Positions 43,314 to 52,091 of a stretch of DNA of 64,000 nucleotides are shown piece by piece (the first letter of the stretch is position 1; each line of letters starts with the position of its first letter). The position numbers and the translations under genes are program-made. Source of the stretch: G965222505 sp965222505 (GTDB lineage Bacteria > Bacteroidota > Rhodothermia > Rhodothermales > DATKEJ01). Where the stretch lies: positions 558,001 to 622,000 of the forward strand of contig OZ244956.1 of assembly GCA_965222505.1 (NCBI GenBank), given 5' to 3'. Below the pieces are notes generated by a model. That model saw only the letters and a program-made list of their open reading frames with translations, was not told the origin of the DNA and did not search any database.

Positions 43314-44583
43314 GATCAGCCGTCATGGTCAGAATCACGGCGGCGGTGCAGAACACCGGACTGGTAATGCAGTGGTGTCCGCTCCAGCTTCCGTTGTTGT
43401 TCTGGATTTTGGAGAGGCGTTGGTACATCTTCTGGTACCAGGCATCCCACTCCTGGCCCCCATTTCCGGCCAACGCTTCGCTGGTCATCATATAGCTCAG
43501 GAACTCTTCCCCGCCGTTGTTGCCAAAACCTGTCAGGACTGCGTCCTGTTGCAACATGCGGGTAGCGGCCTTGTTTTTGTCGTAGGCCTCGTAGAGTTTC
43601 TTGGCATCCTCACCAGAGAATCCCAACTGTCTCAGGTTTGCTTCAGATACTTCGGGGGCGGAGAGTTTCCCCGCAGTAACGGCATCGGCGACGGCTTCTT
43701 CTGCTTCACGGGCTTCTTTGGCGGTTGCCCGTTGACTCCCGGCAATGGAGTAGAGCGAGACCCCTGCCGCACTTTCGGTGCGTACACGGCCCGAAGGGGC
43801 ATCCACATTGTCCTTCTGGTAACGGCGGGACTGATGGAGCGCGGCATCGAGTTCATCGTTGCGCACCCCGGCTTCTTGTGCCATTTCAAGGGCATTGTTG
43901 GCCATCGCAGATTGTAGGACACCTGCCCACCCTGCCGAGGCATTCCAACTCCCATCGGCATCCTGGGTACGGGCCAACTTGGTGACACAAACCTCAAGGG
44001 CTTCCTCTACCCGGCGGCGGAGTTTTTTCTTATGCCTGGTATGCGGAAGGACTTGCGTGAAGAACTGGGCGACCATCGCCACATCAATTTGCTGGCCCAA
44101 CTTGGCCTGGGGTTGTGTGCCCGAAATGTTGGTGATTTTGGGACCCTCACGGGGATAACTTTCAACCAGGTCAAGGAGATAATCGAGGGCCAAGCCTACG
44201 TTTTTCCGGTAGGGTCCTTGTTGAAGGGTGCTACCGGTCCGCATGAGGGCCATGGCCGAAAAAGCCGTTGTTGCCGGGTCGATTTGTACGGCATGTGGAT
44301 CTCTTACTTCTTGCCGACTGTGAGAACCGGCGCCCCATCCTCCGTTTTCAAACTGGGCTTCGGCCAACCAGGCCGCGCTGTGTTTAATGAATGCAGGAAT
44401 GGGTTTGGGGTGTTGGTCAGTATGAACGGGTATGGGGTTGGTTTGGGTTTGATGAGGTAAGGTCTGATGCTGCGAAGGCACAGTGGTCGGAGGTATGGGT
44501 AGCGGACGCGAGGTATAGGTATATGCCACCAGGGCAAAACTCACGATACCAAGGGCTACCGAACCAAAGCGAAGAGGCGTCAT
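43297..44583 (-). CDS. Exported terpenoid-cyclase/prenyltransferase-fold protein
   Basis: About 428 residues from ATG at 44583 (MTPLRFGSVALGIVSFALVA), a signal-anchor-like start; the frame to 44679 adds a non-conserved leader. Repeats with aromatic/glycine QW character occur at WLAEAQFENGGWGAGSHSRQ, KLARTQDADGSWNASAGW and KIQNNNGSWSGHHCITSPVF, and ITSPVFCTAAVILTMT is typical of the last helix of the toroid. A helical, Ala/Glu-rich insertion (SQRATAKEAREAEEAVADAV) sits in the middle. The next gene is a divergent paralogue, so the two may act as a pair. Substrate unknown. Confidence 0.65.
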   Translation of the reverse strand: MTPLRFGSVALGIVSFALVAYTYTSRPLPIPPTTVPSQHQTLPHQTQTNPIPVHTDQHPKPIPAFIKHSAAWLAEAQFENGGWGAGSHSRQEVRDPHAVQIDPATTAFSAMALMRTGSTLQQGPYRKNVGLALDYLLDLVESYPREGPKITNISGTQPQAKLGQQIDVAMVAQFFTQVLPHTRHKKKLRRRVEEALEVCVTKLARTQDADGSWNASAGWAGVLQSAMANNALEMAQEAGVRNDELDAALHQSRRYQKDNVDAPSGRVRTESAAGVSLYSIAGSQRATAKEAREAEEAVADAVTAGKLSAPEVSEANLRQLGFSGEDAKKLYEAYDKNKAATRMLQQDAVLTGFGNNGGEEFLSYMMTSEALAGNGGQEWDAWYQKMYQRLSKIQNNNGSWSGHHCITSPVFCTAAVILTMTADRAAHV

Positions 44584-44793
44584 GGTCGGATTGAGTTTTA
44601 GAGTGAAACGGGGGTTCAACCATGCAGGGAACCCATTCAAAAGGAAATGACAATCCGGATCGTCGGGGACGGCAGTCATGGGGCGGGCGAAGTCACTTGA
44701 TCAGAGCGACGCACAGTTCGTCCCGGCCCCCAGCCGTTGGAGATATTAACGGACCAACATCCTGATTATTGTATGGATGGGCAGTTTCTTTTT

Positions 44794-45672
44794 TCAGGAA
44801 TCGTATCCGAAGGCTTGCAGGAAGCCGGGGCGGTTGCGCCAATCGGGGCGCACCTTGACGAACAGCCGGAGGTAGATGGGGCGGCCCAGCCGGGCCTCAA
44901 TATCTCGCCGTGCCGACATGCCCAAACGCTTCAGCGCCTCCCCTTTTTTGCCGATGAGAATACCTTTTTGGGTGTTTCGTTCCACCACGATTTCGGCATC
45001 AATGAGGTCCTTCTCGCCTTCTTTTTCCTGGTACGCCACAATATTCACCTGCGAGGCATACGGGATCTCATCCCGGTATTGTTCAAATACCTTTTCCCGG
45101 ATCATCTCCGCAATAAAAAACCGCTCCGGGTGTTCGCTGATCATCTCGGGGGGATAATATGGGGGGCCGGGCGGAATCCGTTCAAGCAGTTCCTTTTTTA
45201 AGATGTCAAGTTGAAAGCCGGTATGCGCCGAGATGGGTACGACGGCCTCAAACGTGCGCTTTTGGATGTAATACTGGACCAGGGGTAGGGCCTTCCGATG
45301 ATCGATCAAATCCATTTTGTTGATAACGAGCAACGCGGGTCGGTCTCCAATGCGTTCGAGGGCGATCGGGTCTTGCCGAGGTTTGGTGGCATCCACCATA
45401 AACAACAGCACATCGGCATCGGCCAGGGCACGGTCTACGGTATGCATCATGGACTTGTGCAAGCCATAGCGGGGTTTTACGAGACCGGGTGTGTCGAGAA
45501 AAATGACCTGGTAATCCTCCCCGGACAGAATGCCCAGGACTTGCTTCCGGGTGGTCTGCGGTTTGCGGGATACGATGGATAGCTTCTGCCCCACCAACGC
45601 ATTCATGAGGGTGCTCTTGCCCACGTTGGGCCGGCCGATCAGGGCGACGTAACCGCTTTTGAATTTGTTCAT
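44794..45672 (-). CDS. era: GTPase Era
   Basis: 292 residues, full length. G1 GRPNVGKSTLMNALVG, G2 region RKPQTTRKQVLGILSG, G3 FLDTPGLVKPRYGLHKSMM, G4 LLVINKMDLID and G5 VVPISAHTGF are intact. The C-terminal KH domain includes AEIVVERNTQKGILIGKKGE and ALKRLGMSARRDIEARLGR, the surface that binds the 3' end of 16S rRNA. Era assists assembly of the 30S subunit. pdxJ lies 117 bases upstream on the same strand, separated by an inverted pair of repeats. Confidence 0.97.
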   Translation of the reverse strand: MNKFKSGYVALIGRPNVGKSTLMNALVGQKLSIVSRKPQTTRKQVLGILSGEDYQVIFLDTPGLVKPRYGLHKSMMHTVDRALADADVLLFMVDATKPRQDPIALERIGDRPALLVINKMDLIDHRKALPLVQYYIQKRTFEAVVPISAHTGFQLDILKKELLERIPPGPPYYPPEMISEHPERFFIAEMIREKVFEQYRDEIPYASQVNIVAYQEKEGEKDLIDAEIVVERNTQKGILIGKKGEALKRLGMSARRDIEARLGRPIYLRLFVKVRPDWRNRPGFLQAFGYDS

Positions 45673-45680
45673 CGTTCTAA

Positions 45681-45788
45681 GTTCTACGTGTCATGTCCTT
45701 GATCATCAGTTTTTCTCTTTATTGCCGAGACCACCCAAAAGCGAGCCATAAGATTCATTTATGCGTGCGGCATCGCTACACGTAGAAC
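45681..45788. repeat. Inverted heptad-type repeat pair between pdxJ and era
   Basis: GTTCTACGTGT at 45681-45691 is the exact reverse complement of ACACGTAGAAC at 45778-45788, and the left arm is preceded by another heptad (CGTTCTA at 45673-45679). The same GTTCTACGT word recurs in most of the intergenic tracts of the window. Confidence 0.65.
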
Positions 45789-45789
45789 G

Positions 45790-46530
45790 TTAATATTTGA
45801 CCAACCGGCACATGTCGCGAACGGCCTGGTCGAGCCCGACGAATACGGATCTTGCAATAACGGCAAACCCTATGGAAACTTCGGCCAAATGAGGTACCGT
45901 TTCCCGAAACAAGGTATAGTTGTTATAGTCGAGCCCATGACCGGCATGCACTTCCAACTCTAAATCAAAGGCGGTTTTTGCGGCACGGGCATGTTGTTCG
46001 GCCAGGACCAATTCGAGTGCGGGCTGTTGTCGGGCATTGGCATAATCCCCGGTGTGAAGCTCAATGGCATCTGCACCCAGGGCTTGGGCTGCTACAATTT
46101 GATCTTCGTCTGCATCCACGAAGAGGGCCACTTTAATGCCTGCTTTCTGGAGTTGGGGAATAACCTCACCCAGCCGATCCACATTGGCCAGAACGTCCAG
46201 CCCCCCTTCGGTGGTTACCTCCTCCCTTTTTTCGGGCACCAGCGTAGCAAGTTGGGGCTGAATTTCACAACAGAAGTCGACAATCTCAGGATCTGTAGAC
46301 AGTTCAAAATCCAGTTTACCATAAACGGATGCTTTCAGCCTGCGCACGTCTTGTTCGTGGATGTGCCGCCGGTCGGCTCGGAGGTGAAACACGATGCCAT
46401 CTGCACCGGCTAGTTCACAGTACATGGCTGCGCGGACCGGGTCAGGGAACGTCTCGCGCCGTGCATTTCGCAGGGTAGCGACGTGATCGATATTGATGAG
46501 GAGTTTGGTCAAAGTGGCGGCAGGGATCAT
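45790..46530 (-). CDS. pdxJ: Pyridoxine 5'-phosphate synthase
   Basis: 246 residues, a TIM barrel that condenses 1-deoxyxylulose 5-phosphate with 3-amino-2-oxopropyl phosphate to give pyridoxine phosphate. Signatures: LLINIDHVATLRNARRE, ADGIVFHLRADRRHIHEQDV, LDFELSTDPEIVDFCCE, ATLVPEKREEVTTEGGLDV, LGADAIELHTGDYAN, LEVHAGHGLDYNNYTLF and SIGFAVIARSVFVGLDQAV. Every conserved loop is present. The gene is divergent from a pseudopilin-like gene; with pdxB it shows that the organism uses the DXP-dependent B6 route. Confidence 0.97.
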   Translation of the reverse strand: MIPAATLTKLLINIDHVATLRNARRETFPDPVRAAMYCELAGADGIVFHLRADRRHIHEQDVRRLKASVYGKLDFELSTDPEIVDFCCEIQPQLATLVPEKREEVTTEGGLDVLANVDRLGEVIPQLQKAGIKVALFVDADEDQIVAAQALGADAIELHTGDYANARQQPALELVLAEQHARAAKTAFDLELEVHAGHGLDYNNYTLFRETVPHLAEVSIGFAVIARSVFVGLDQAVRDMCRLVKY

Positions 46531-46797
46531 AAAGAGGGTACGAAAAAGACCGTTCTACGCGCAAAGCGCTTAACCGTGCCCGGTGGAGGTTTGCGGAGCA
46601 ACTTTCGGCTTCCTGTGGTGTCGATAGGGTACATACCCAAACGGGATTCCGGATTGCCCGAATGCCCCTCTTGCATATGGTAGGTGCAGGGGTTATTTTG
46701 GCGTTTAGTTTTTGGAATGGAGTAGGTTTCGCACCTCTGCCTCCATCGTCTGACCACCACGTTTCCTTACTTAATCCCCTACGATCGTACCAATCAC

Positions 46798-47262
46798 ATG
46801 GCAGCTAGCAGCCGAAGTGCAGGAACTCTGCTGATTCAAATTTTACTCGGTATCGTCATTCTGGGACTGGGCTACCTCCTGTACCAATCCATCAGGGAAC
46901 CGTACAAAGAGGTGGAACGCCAGAAGGCACTGACCGAATTGACCCGATCACGCCTGGACCATGTACGGGTTGTGCTCCGGAACTATGAGAACCAAAACGA
47001 CCGTTTCCCCAGTACGCTGGATTCCCTGATGATGTACGTTCGCGCTACGCCAGCAATCTCACGCCAACTGGATAGCCTGGCGGGTACATCTGTCAATCTG
47101 GACTCCATGTTTCACTCCCCCCGAAACGGCCAGCGGTTTGAGTATGCCGTGAATGATACGTCCCGCGTTAAGGTCTATTACCTGAAAGACCCGGCCACGG
47201 GAGATGAAATCGGCTCCCGCGAGCCGGACATTACCCTACTGCACGCGGCAAACTGGGAGTAA
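46798..47262 (+). CDS. Pseudopilin-like single-pass protein
   Basis: 154 residues. An N-terminal helix (TLLIQILLGIVILGLGYLLY) is followed directly by a charged long helix (KEVERQKALTELTRSRLDHV, RVVLRNYENQNDRFPSTLDSL) and a globular C-terminal part (NGQRFEYAVNDTSRVKVYYL). That layout, a membrane helix running into an amphipathic helix with the NRFP(S/P)TLDSL element, resembles type II secretion/type IV pilus pseudopilins, but the prepilin peptidase site (G|FxxxE) is missing, so the match is structural only. It lies 41 bases before a PilM/DUF3822-like gene. Confidence 0.5.
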   Translation: MAASSRSAGTLLIQILLGIVILGLGYLLYQSIREPYKEVERQKALTELTRSRLDHVRVVLRNYENQNDRFPSTLDSLMMYVRATPAISRQLDSLAGTSVNLDSMFHSPRNGQRFEYAVNDTSRVKVYYLKDPATGDEIGSREPDITLLHAANWE

Positions 47263-47303
47263 CCACCAGACCGCCTACGCCTACGTCGCATTGGGCGCAA
47301 TCT

Positions 47304-48239
47304 ATGCCGGCACGTACTGCCTCCATTGGCTTCCACGGGCATGAACTCCATTATGCCGAAGTGACCCATGCCGCCACACCCCGCCTCGTCCGCCTGGGGA
47401 GTTGCGAGTTCGATTTCAATATAGACGATACGCTGGTGGGTGCACCTGAATCGAGTCATCTGAGCGCGATGGCGGATGCGTTGTCCGAAATTTTTTCGGA
47501 TACCGAGGCCGAGCAATTACACATCGCCCTGCATCCGCCAACCTGTACCTCTTTCTTTGCTCCGTTTTCCATTGAATTACCGGAAAACGAACGGAACCAT
47601 CAGATCCTGTATGAGGTCGAGCAACTCGGGGCCTTTGACGCGGCCTACCCACCCCTCGTCCTTCACGAACCCATCCGCCGGGAAACGGTAAACCAACACA
47701 CCGTCGATTGGCACCACATTCTGCGGGTCGATTGGAACCTGGCTTCCAAGATTGACCGCCTCACGGCATCGCTTCCCCCTTCCAATCACCTCTATCTGAC
47801 CTCCACGCGCGGGGTTATGACCCTCCTCGCCAGAATAGCCAACCTGGCCGCCCACCCAACGGACCCGAGCACGCCCTATACGCTCTCCATTGGTGCCTAT
47901 GACACCCACGTTGAGTATACCCTCAGCCTGAATGATACCTGGGTCTTTAGCTGCTTTTCGGAAACAGGACTCTCGTCAGACAGCCCCTATTTTCTGGTTT
48001 CCATGTTGAAACGGCTGAACGTCGTACCCCGCCGGGTGGGCCGTTTGTTGTTTTACGGCCCGGTATCGAACACGGAGCACTTTAAGCCGTTTGAACACCT
48101 GTTTGTGGCCGAGCCGGTATTTCTGAATCCTATGCTGGCGTTCCAAGCCCAGCCCGCGTCCCCCTTACCCTCGGTTTCAGCGGCCTATGCCCCCTGCATC
48201 GGCGCCGCCCTCACAACCCACATGATGACGATTATTTGA
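47304..48239 (+). CDS. DUF3822/PilM-like actin-fold protein
   Basis: 311 residues, no signal. Strand-turn-strand openings such as TASIGFHGHELHYAEVTHAA, and later LSIGAYDTHVEYTLSLNDTW, look like the duplicated ASKHA (actin/FtsA/PilM) core; SCFSETGLSSDSPYFLVSML resembles DUF3822 proteins, which in Bacteroidota usually sit next to rsmD, as here. I could not identify an ATP-binding motif with confidence. The preceding pseudopilin-like gene suggests that the two work at the membrane, but no other pilus gene is close. Confidence 0.5.
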   Translation: MPARTASIGFHGHELHYAEVTHAATPRLVRLGSCEFDFNIDDTLVGAPESSHLSAMADALSEIFSDTEAEQLHIALHPPTCTSFFAPFSIELPENERNHQILYEVEQLGAFDAAYPPLVLHEPIRRETVNQHTVDWHHILRVDWNLASKIDRLTASLPPSNHLYLTSTRGVMTLLARIANLAAHPTDPSTPYTLSIGAYDTHVEYTLSLNDTWVFSCFSETGLSSDSPYFLVSMLKRLNVVPRRVGRLLFYGPVSNTEHFKPFEHLFVAEPVFLNPMLAFQAQPASPLPSVSAAYAPCIGAALTTHMMTII

Positions 48240-48295
48240 CCGTGGATCGTGCTACATGTTGGGGGGGCTTGCCAAACGATCAACACTCAAAAACT

Positions 48296-48832
48296 ATGCG
48301 AATCATCGCGGGTCGGCTCAGGAGAAGGTCCATACAGGCCCCCAAAGGACAACAGACCCGGCCCAGTACAGACCGTGTGCGGGAATCGATCTTCAACCTG
48401 TTACTAACGCGGTGCCCAACCGAGGAGGCACGGGTACTGGACTTGTTTGCAGGTACGGGGGCGCTGGGATTTGAAGCCCTCAGCCGAGGAGCAGATTCCG
48501 TACTTTTCGTTGAGCAAAACCCTGCGGTCATGCGGGTCCTCCGCATGAATGCGGTAGCCCTGGAAGTTACTAAATCCTCCGTGTACGTCCGGAGTGATGC
48601 GCCCCAATTCCTCAAGCGGTACCGAGGCCCCAACTTCGATTTGATCTTCGCCGATCCCCCCTACGACCTCCCCGAACTGCCGGAGTTACCGGACCTTGCC
48701 CTGCCTCACCTGTCGGAATCCGGGTGTTTTGTGCTCGAACATGACGTACGCCATCGGTTCGATGACCACCCCAACCTGGAAACCAGCCGCCCCTACGGCC
48801 GCACAACCGTTTCCCTCTTCAGCCATGTCTAG
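48296..48832 (+). CDS. rsmD: 16S rRNA guanine-966 N2-methyltransferase RsmD
   Basis: 178 residues from ATG at 48296 (MRIIAGRLRRRSIQAPKG); the frame extends to 48236 but that part overlaps the preceding gene's end. Seen: TRPSTDRVRESIFNLL, SAM-binding VLDLFAGTGALGFEALSRG, the acidic FVEQNP, and the catalytic DPPY in FDLIFADPPYDLPELP. It methylates G966 in helix 31 of 16S rRNA. The stop overlaps the coaD start by 8 bases, an arrangement common in many bacteria. Confidence 0.95.
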   Translation: MRIIAGRLRRRSIQAPKGQQTRPSTDRVRESIFNLLLTRCPTEEARVLDLFAGTGALGFEALSRGADSVLFVEQNPAVMRVLRMNAVALEVTKSSVYVRSDAPQFLKRYRGPNFDLIFADPPYDLPELPELPDLALPHLSESGCFVLEHDVRHRFDDHPNLETSRPYGRTTVSLFSHV

Positions 48833-49310
48833 ACTTGCCCTTTTTCCTGGTAGCTTTGACCCCATGACCAACGGGCACCTCGACCTCATCCTGCGGGGCC
48901 TTCAAATTTTTGACCGGATTGAGGTGGTCGTGGCCGTCAATGCCGGCAAAAACGTCCTCTTCACCGTCGAAGAACGATGTAAACTGATTCGAACCTGTAC
49001 GGCCCATCTGGATCAGGTAACCGTTGCCGGCCATGAGGGGCTTATTGTGGATTACGCACGCCAACGCGGAGCCGTGGCCCTGCTCCGTGGTATCCGGCAG
49101 CCCTCAGACTTTGATTACGAAATGCGTATGGCCTATGCCAACCGTCGGCTTCATCCTGACCTGGAAACGGTCTTTTTGACCCCTTCTGAAAACCACACCC
49201 TCGTTAGCGCTTCTCTGGTTCGTGAAATTCATCGTTGGCAAGGAAATGTTCGCTCTTTCGTCCCCGATCCGGTCTACCAAGCCTTACAAGCAAAACACAT
49301 GGATTCTTGA
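48825..49310 (+). CDS. coaD: Phosphopantetheine adenylyltransferase
   Basis: 161 residues from ATG at 48825 (MSRLALFPGSFDPMTNGHLD). The nucleotidyltransferase motif is GSFDPMTNGH, with substrate-binding VALLRGIRQPSDFDYEMRMA and the C-terminal motif FLTPSENHTLVSASLVREI. Full length. CoaD transfers AMP to 4'-phosphopantetheine, the fourth step of coenzyme A synthesis. The start lies within the last codons of rsmD; the ORF can be extended upstream, but there it would be antisense to nothing and simply out of frame with rsmD. Confidence 0.96.
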   Translation: MSRLALFPGSFDPMTNGHLDLILRGLQIFDRIEVVVAVNAGKNVLFTVEERCKLIRTCTAHLDQVTVAGHEGLIVDYARQRGAVALLRGIRQPSDFDYEMRMAYANRRLHPDLETVFLTPSENHTLVSASLVREIHRWQGNVRSFVPDPVYQALQAKHMDS

Positions 49311-49376
49311 AAGTTAATTTCGGATTTGCCACCTCACCCCCATGTATTTTACGATCTATCGCAGATAAGTATTACC

Positions 49377-49429
49377 GCACGTAGAACCCTTCGCCTGCGC
49401 GCAGGGCAGGCCCCGAACATAGAACGTAC
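49377..49429. repeat. Degenerate heptad-type repeat upstream of the aminotransferase
   Basis: GCACGTAGAAC (49377-49387) and ACATAGAACGTA (49418-49429) are two copies of the ACGTAGAAC word of the heptad family, 30 bases apart and in the same direction. The second abuts the ATG at 49430. Confidence 0.5.
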
Positions 49430-50623
49430 ATGGACCTTAATCCACGCGTGGCTGCTATGCAGCCCTCCAAGACCCTGGCCATTTCCGGCAAAGCCAAAGC
49501 CATGATGCGGGCCGGGCATCCCGTCATCGAACTGAGTGCGGGTGAACCAGATTTTGATACCCCTGGCCCAATCTCGGAAGCCGGGATCCATGCCATTCGG
49601 GCCGGATATACCCGGTACACGGCCAATCCGGGCCTCCCCGAACTGAGGGCAGCGATCTGTGCCAAACTGGAACGGGACAACCACCTGACCTACACCCCGG
49701 CCCAAATCCTGTGTTCGAACGGCGCAAAACAATCGGTAGCCCAGGCCGTGGGGGTCTTGTGCAGACCGGGCGATGAGGTGCTGATCCCGGCGCCCTACTG
49801 GGTAAGCTATCCGGAAATGGTCGTCTATGCAGGTGCCACGGCGCGGCCGATTCCCACGACAGCGGAATCACAATACCGCGTCAGTCCAGCACAGTTGGAA
49901 GCAGCCATTACGCCGCATACCCGGCTCCTCATATTGTGCTCACCGTCGAATCCGACGGGCTCGGTCTACCCCAGGGAAGAACTCGAAGCCCTCGCCGAAG
50001 TCTTGCGCCGCCACCCGGAGGTGTACCTGATCTCGGATGAGATCTATGAAAAGGTCTTGTTCGATGCCGAGCATGTCAGTTTTGCCTCCTTGCCGGGCAT
50101 GTATGACCGAACCGTGACCGTAAACGGGTTTTCAAAAGCCTATGCCATGACGGGGTGGCGCCTGGGGTACCTGGCCGCCCCGGAATGGATTGCCAAAGCA
50201 GCCGCCAAAATCCAGAGCCAGACCACATCTGCGCCTTGCCATATCACCCAACGCGCCGGTATGGCCGCCCTTGATCTTCCCGATGCTGCCCTGGAAGACA
50301 TGATCGCTGCCTTCCGTTCACGCCGAGACTATCTTCTGGATGAATTTGGCCAATTAGCGGGCGTTCAATGCCCTAAACCGGAAGGGGCCTTCTACCTGTT
50401 CCCTGATGTATCAGCGTATTACGGGAAGATTACCCCAGAAGGAACCCGCATTAGTGGCAGTGAAGACTTGTGCATGTACCTGCTGGAGTCCTGGCATGTA
50501 GCGCTGGTCCCCGGCAATGCTTTTGGGGATGACAACGGGGTGCGCATCTCCTATGCGGCTTCAATGGAGAACCTGCAAGAAGCCATCCGGCGTATTCGTG
50601 AAGGGTTGGGTGCCCTTTCTTAG
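49430..50623 (+). CDS. Class I aminotransferase, aspartate type
   Basis: 397 residues. A fold-type I PLP enzyme: ELSAGEPDFDTPGPISEAG, TRYTANPGLPELRAAICAKL, PAPYWVSYPEMVVYAGATAR, LLILCSPSNPTGSVYPREEL, YLISDEIYEKVLFDAEHVSF, the PLP lysine Lys236 in NGFSKAYAMTGWRLGYLAAP, and VRISYAASMENLQEA. This is the group Igamma of aspartate aminotransferases (AspC/AspB-like), some members of which also use prephenate or aromatic acids. Single gene; the start is fixed by the first in-frame ATG, with no strong ribosome binding site. Confidence 0.92.
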   Translation: MDLNPRVAAMQPSKTLAISGKAKAMMRAGHPVIELSAGEPDFDTPGPISEAGIHAIRAGYTRYTANPGLPELRAAICAKLERDNHLTYTPAQILCSNGAKQSVAQAVGVLCRPGDEVLIPAPYWVSYPEMVVYAGATARPIPTTAESQYRVSPAQLEAAITPHTRLLILCSPSNPTGSVYPREELEALAEVLRRHPEVYLISDEIYEKVLFDAEHVSFASLPGMYDRTVTVNGFSKAYAMTGWRLGYLAAPEWIAKAAAKIQSQTTSAPCHITQRAGMAALDLPDAALEDMIAAFRSRRDYLLDEFGQLAGVQCPKPEGAFYLFPDVSAYYGKITPEGTRISGSEDLCMYLLESWHVALVPGNAFGDDNGVRISYAASMENLQEAIRRIREGLGALS

Positions 50624-50707
50624 GACGAACTGCCGTAGGCACCCCTTCATTAACTTTTATCAGGGGGGTGTGAACTTACGTCTTGGGCTTGCGTACACCC
50701 GTTCTCC

Positions 50708-51997
50708 TTGGCCCGAGCGCACACCCTTAACCTGATTATTCCCTCCAAACGCGTAAATCGCTTGGATTCCCTCCATCCGAAACGAGGCACGACCGCAGAA
50801 GCCGACCGCCCCTGGTTTCAGGTCCCCCCCCCGCTAACACAGCAACCCGTACGGGATCGGTACTGGCTTCATGGACTGCTGTTTTTGGCGACTTTTGCCT
50901 GCACATCTGTGGCCGGTGTGTTCCTGGTCCAGCGGGAAATCCTGTACGCTGGCATTGATGGAGGATGGCATCAAATCCTGGATGGACTCAGGTTTTCGTT
51001 TCCCCTCCTGTTCTTCCTGACCGTTCATGAATTCGGCCACTACTTCGCGGCCAAATACCACAATGTATCGGTCACGCTTCCCTATTACATCCCCTCCCCC
51101 CTGTTTTTCTTTCCGATGAACATTGGGACGTTTGGGGCAGTCATTCGTATCCGGGAACCCATCCCGAGCACACGCAAATTGTTTGACATCGGCGTGGCAG
51201 GCCCCCTGGCCGGATTTGTCATTGCCATCGGCGTGCTCCTGTACGGGTTGTTCACGTTGCCGGACTGGACGTATATGCTAAACGTCCCGAACCACGAAGC
51301 CCTGAATCAGGTCCTTGAGCAGACTGGAGGCATCTTCCCCCCCAATTCCCCTCCGGACCCGAATGCTGTTGCCATTTACATCGGTCAAACCCCCTTGTAC
51401 TGGCTGCTGACCCAGTTCTTCACCGGCGTTCCGGCGATGTATGAAATGTATCATTATCCGGTCCTGTTTGCAGGGTGGCTGGGCTTGTTTTTTACGGCAT
51501 TAAACCTGTTACCGGTCGGCCAGTTGGACGGCGGTCACGTACTGTATGCGTTGGTCGGCCCAAAGTGGCACGGGATTCTGGCGCGTGGCTTTGTGATGAT
51601 CCTCCTGCTTTCTGCAGCAATTGGGTATGCCGTTGAAATAGGGCCCTTGCTCGAATCCGAGTATGCCTTCGGATTTCTGCTCAACTGGGGGCTACTGACT
51701 GCTATCCTGGCATTTTTTATGCACCGCATTTTCAGGAACCACTCCTCTACAGCCGTGTTAGGCGTCCTTTTGATGTTGGCCCTCGTCGCCTTCATCACGC
51801 AGGCCCAACTGCCGCTTATTGAATATGGATATTCCGGCTGGTTTTTCTGGTGTTTGTTGATCGTCCTGTTCATCAAGATTGATCACCCTCCCGTATTGTA
51901 TTTTGAACCCCTGACCCCCATTCGCCGCGTGTTGGGGATCTTGAGTTTGATAATCTTCGTTCTATGCTTCAGCATCAAGCCCATCTACGTGGCCTAA
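50708..51997 (+). CDS. M50 family membrane metalloprotease
   Basis: 429 residues. After a polar 50-residue start come about eight membrane helices. The zinc site HEFGHYFAAKYHN is in an early helix and the third ligand motif FTALNLLPVGQLDGGHVLYA is later, the layout of site-2 proteases that cut within membranes; the PDZ domain of RseP-type enzymes is absent. FFPMNIGTFGAVIRIREPI and GVAGPLAGFVIAIGVLLYGL fit the family. Such proteases release membrane-held regulators; the substrate is not known, but FecR-type anti-sigma factors are possible targets. Confidence 0.88.
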   Translation: MARAHTLNLIIPSKRVNRLDSLHPKRGTTAEADRPWFQVPPPLTQQPVRDRYWLHGLLFLATFACTSVAGVFLVQREILYAGIDGGWHQILDGLRFSFPLLFFLTVHEFGHYFAAKYHNVSVTLPYYIPSPLFFFPMNIGTFGAVIRIREPIPSTRKLFDIGVAGPLAGFVIAIGVLLYGLFTLPDWTYMLNVPNHEALNQVLEQTGGIFPPNSPPDPNAVAIYIGQTPLYWLLTQFFTGVPAMYEMYHYPVLFAGWLGLFFTALNLLPVGQLDGGHVLYALVGPKWHGILARGFVMILLLSAAIGYAVEIGPLLESEYAFGFLLNWGLLTAILAFFMHRIFRNHSSTAVLGVLLMLALVAFITQAQLPLIEYGYSGWFFWCLLIVLFIKIDHPPVLYFEPLTPIRRVLGILSLIIFVLCFSIKPIYVA

Positions 51998-52091
51998 ACA
52001 AAATCCCATTATCAGGAGGACGCATCGCATAGAACCCGTTCGTTACCAATTCCGGCAAACTGCCTTTTCAAATTCCCCTTAACGATCTGCG

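Noticed and set aside
43186..43917. A 243-codon plus-strand frame opposite the two cyclase-fold genes
   Set aside because: Antisense to the conserved C-terminal QW repeat and its signal region; a shadow frame.
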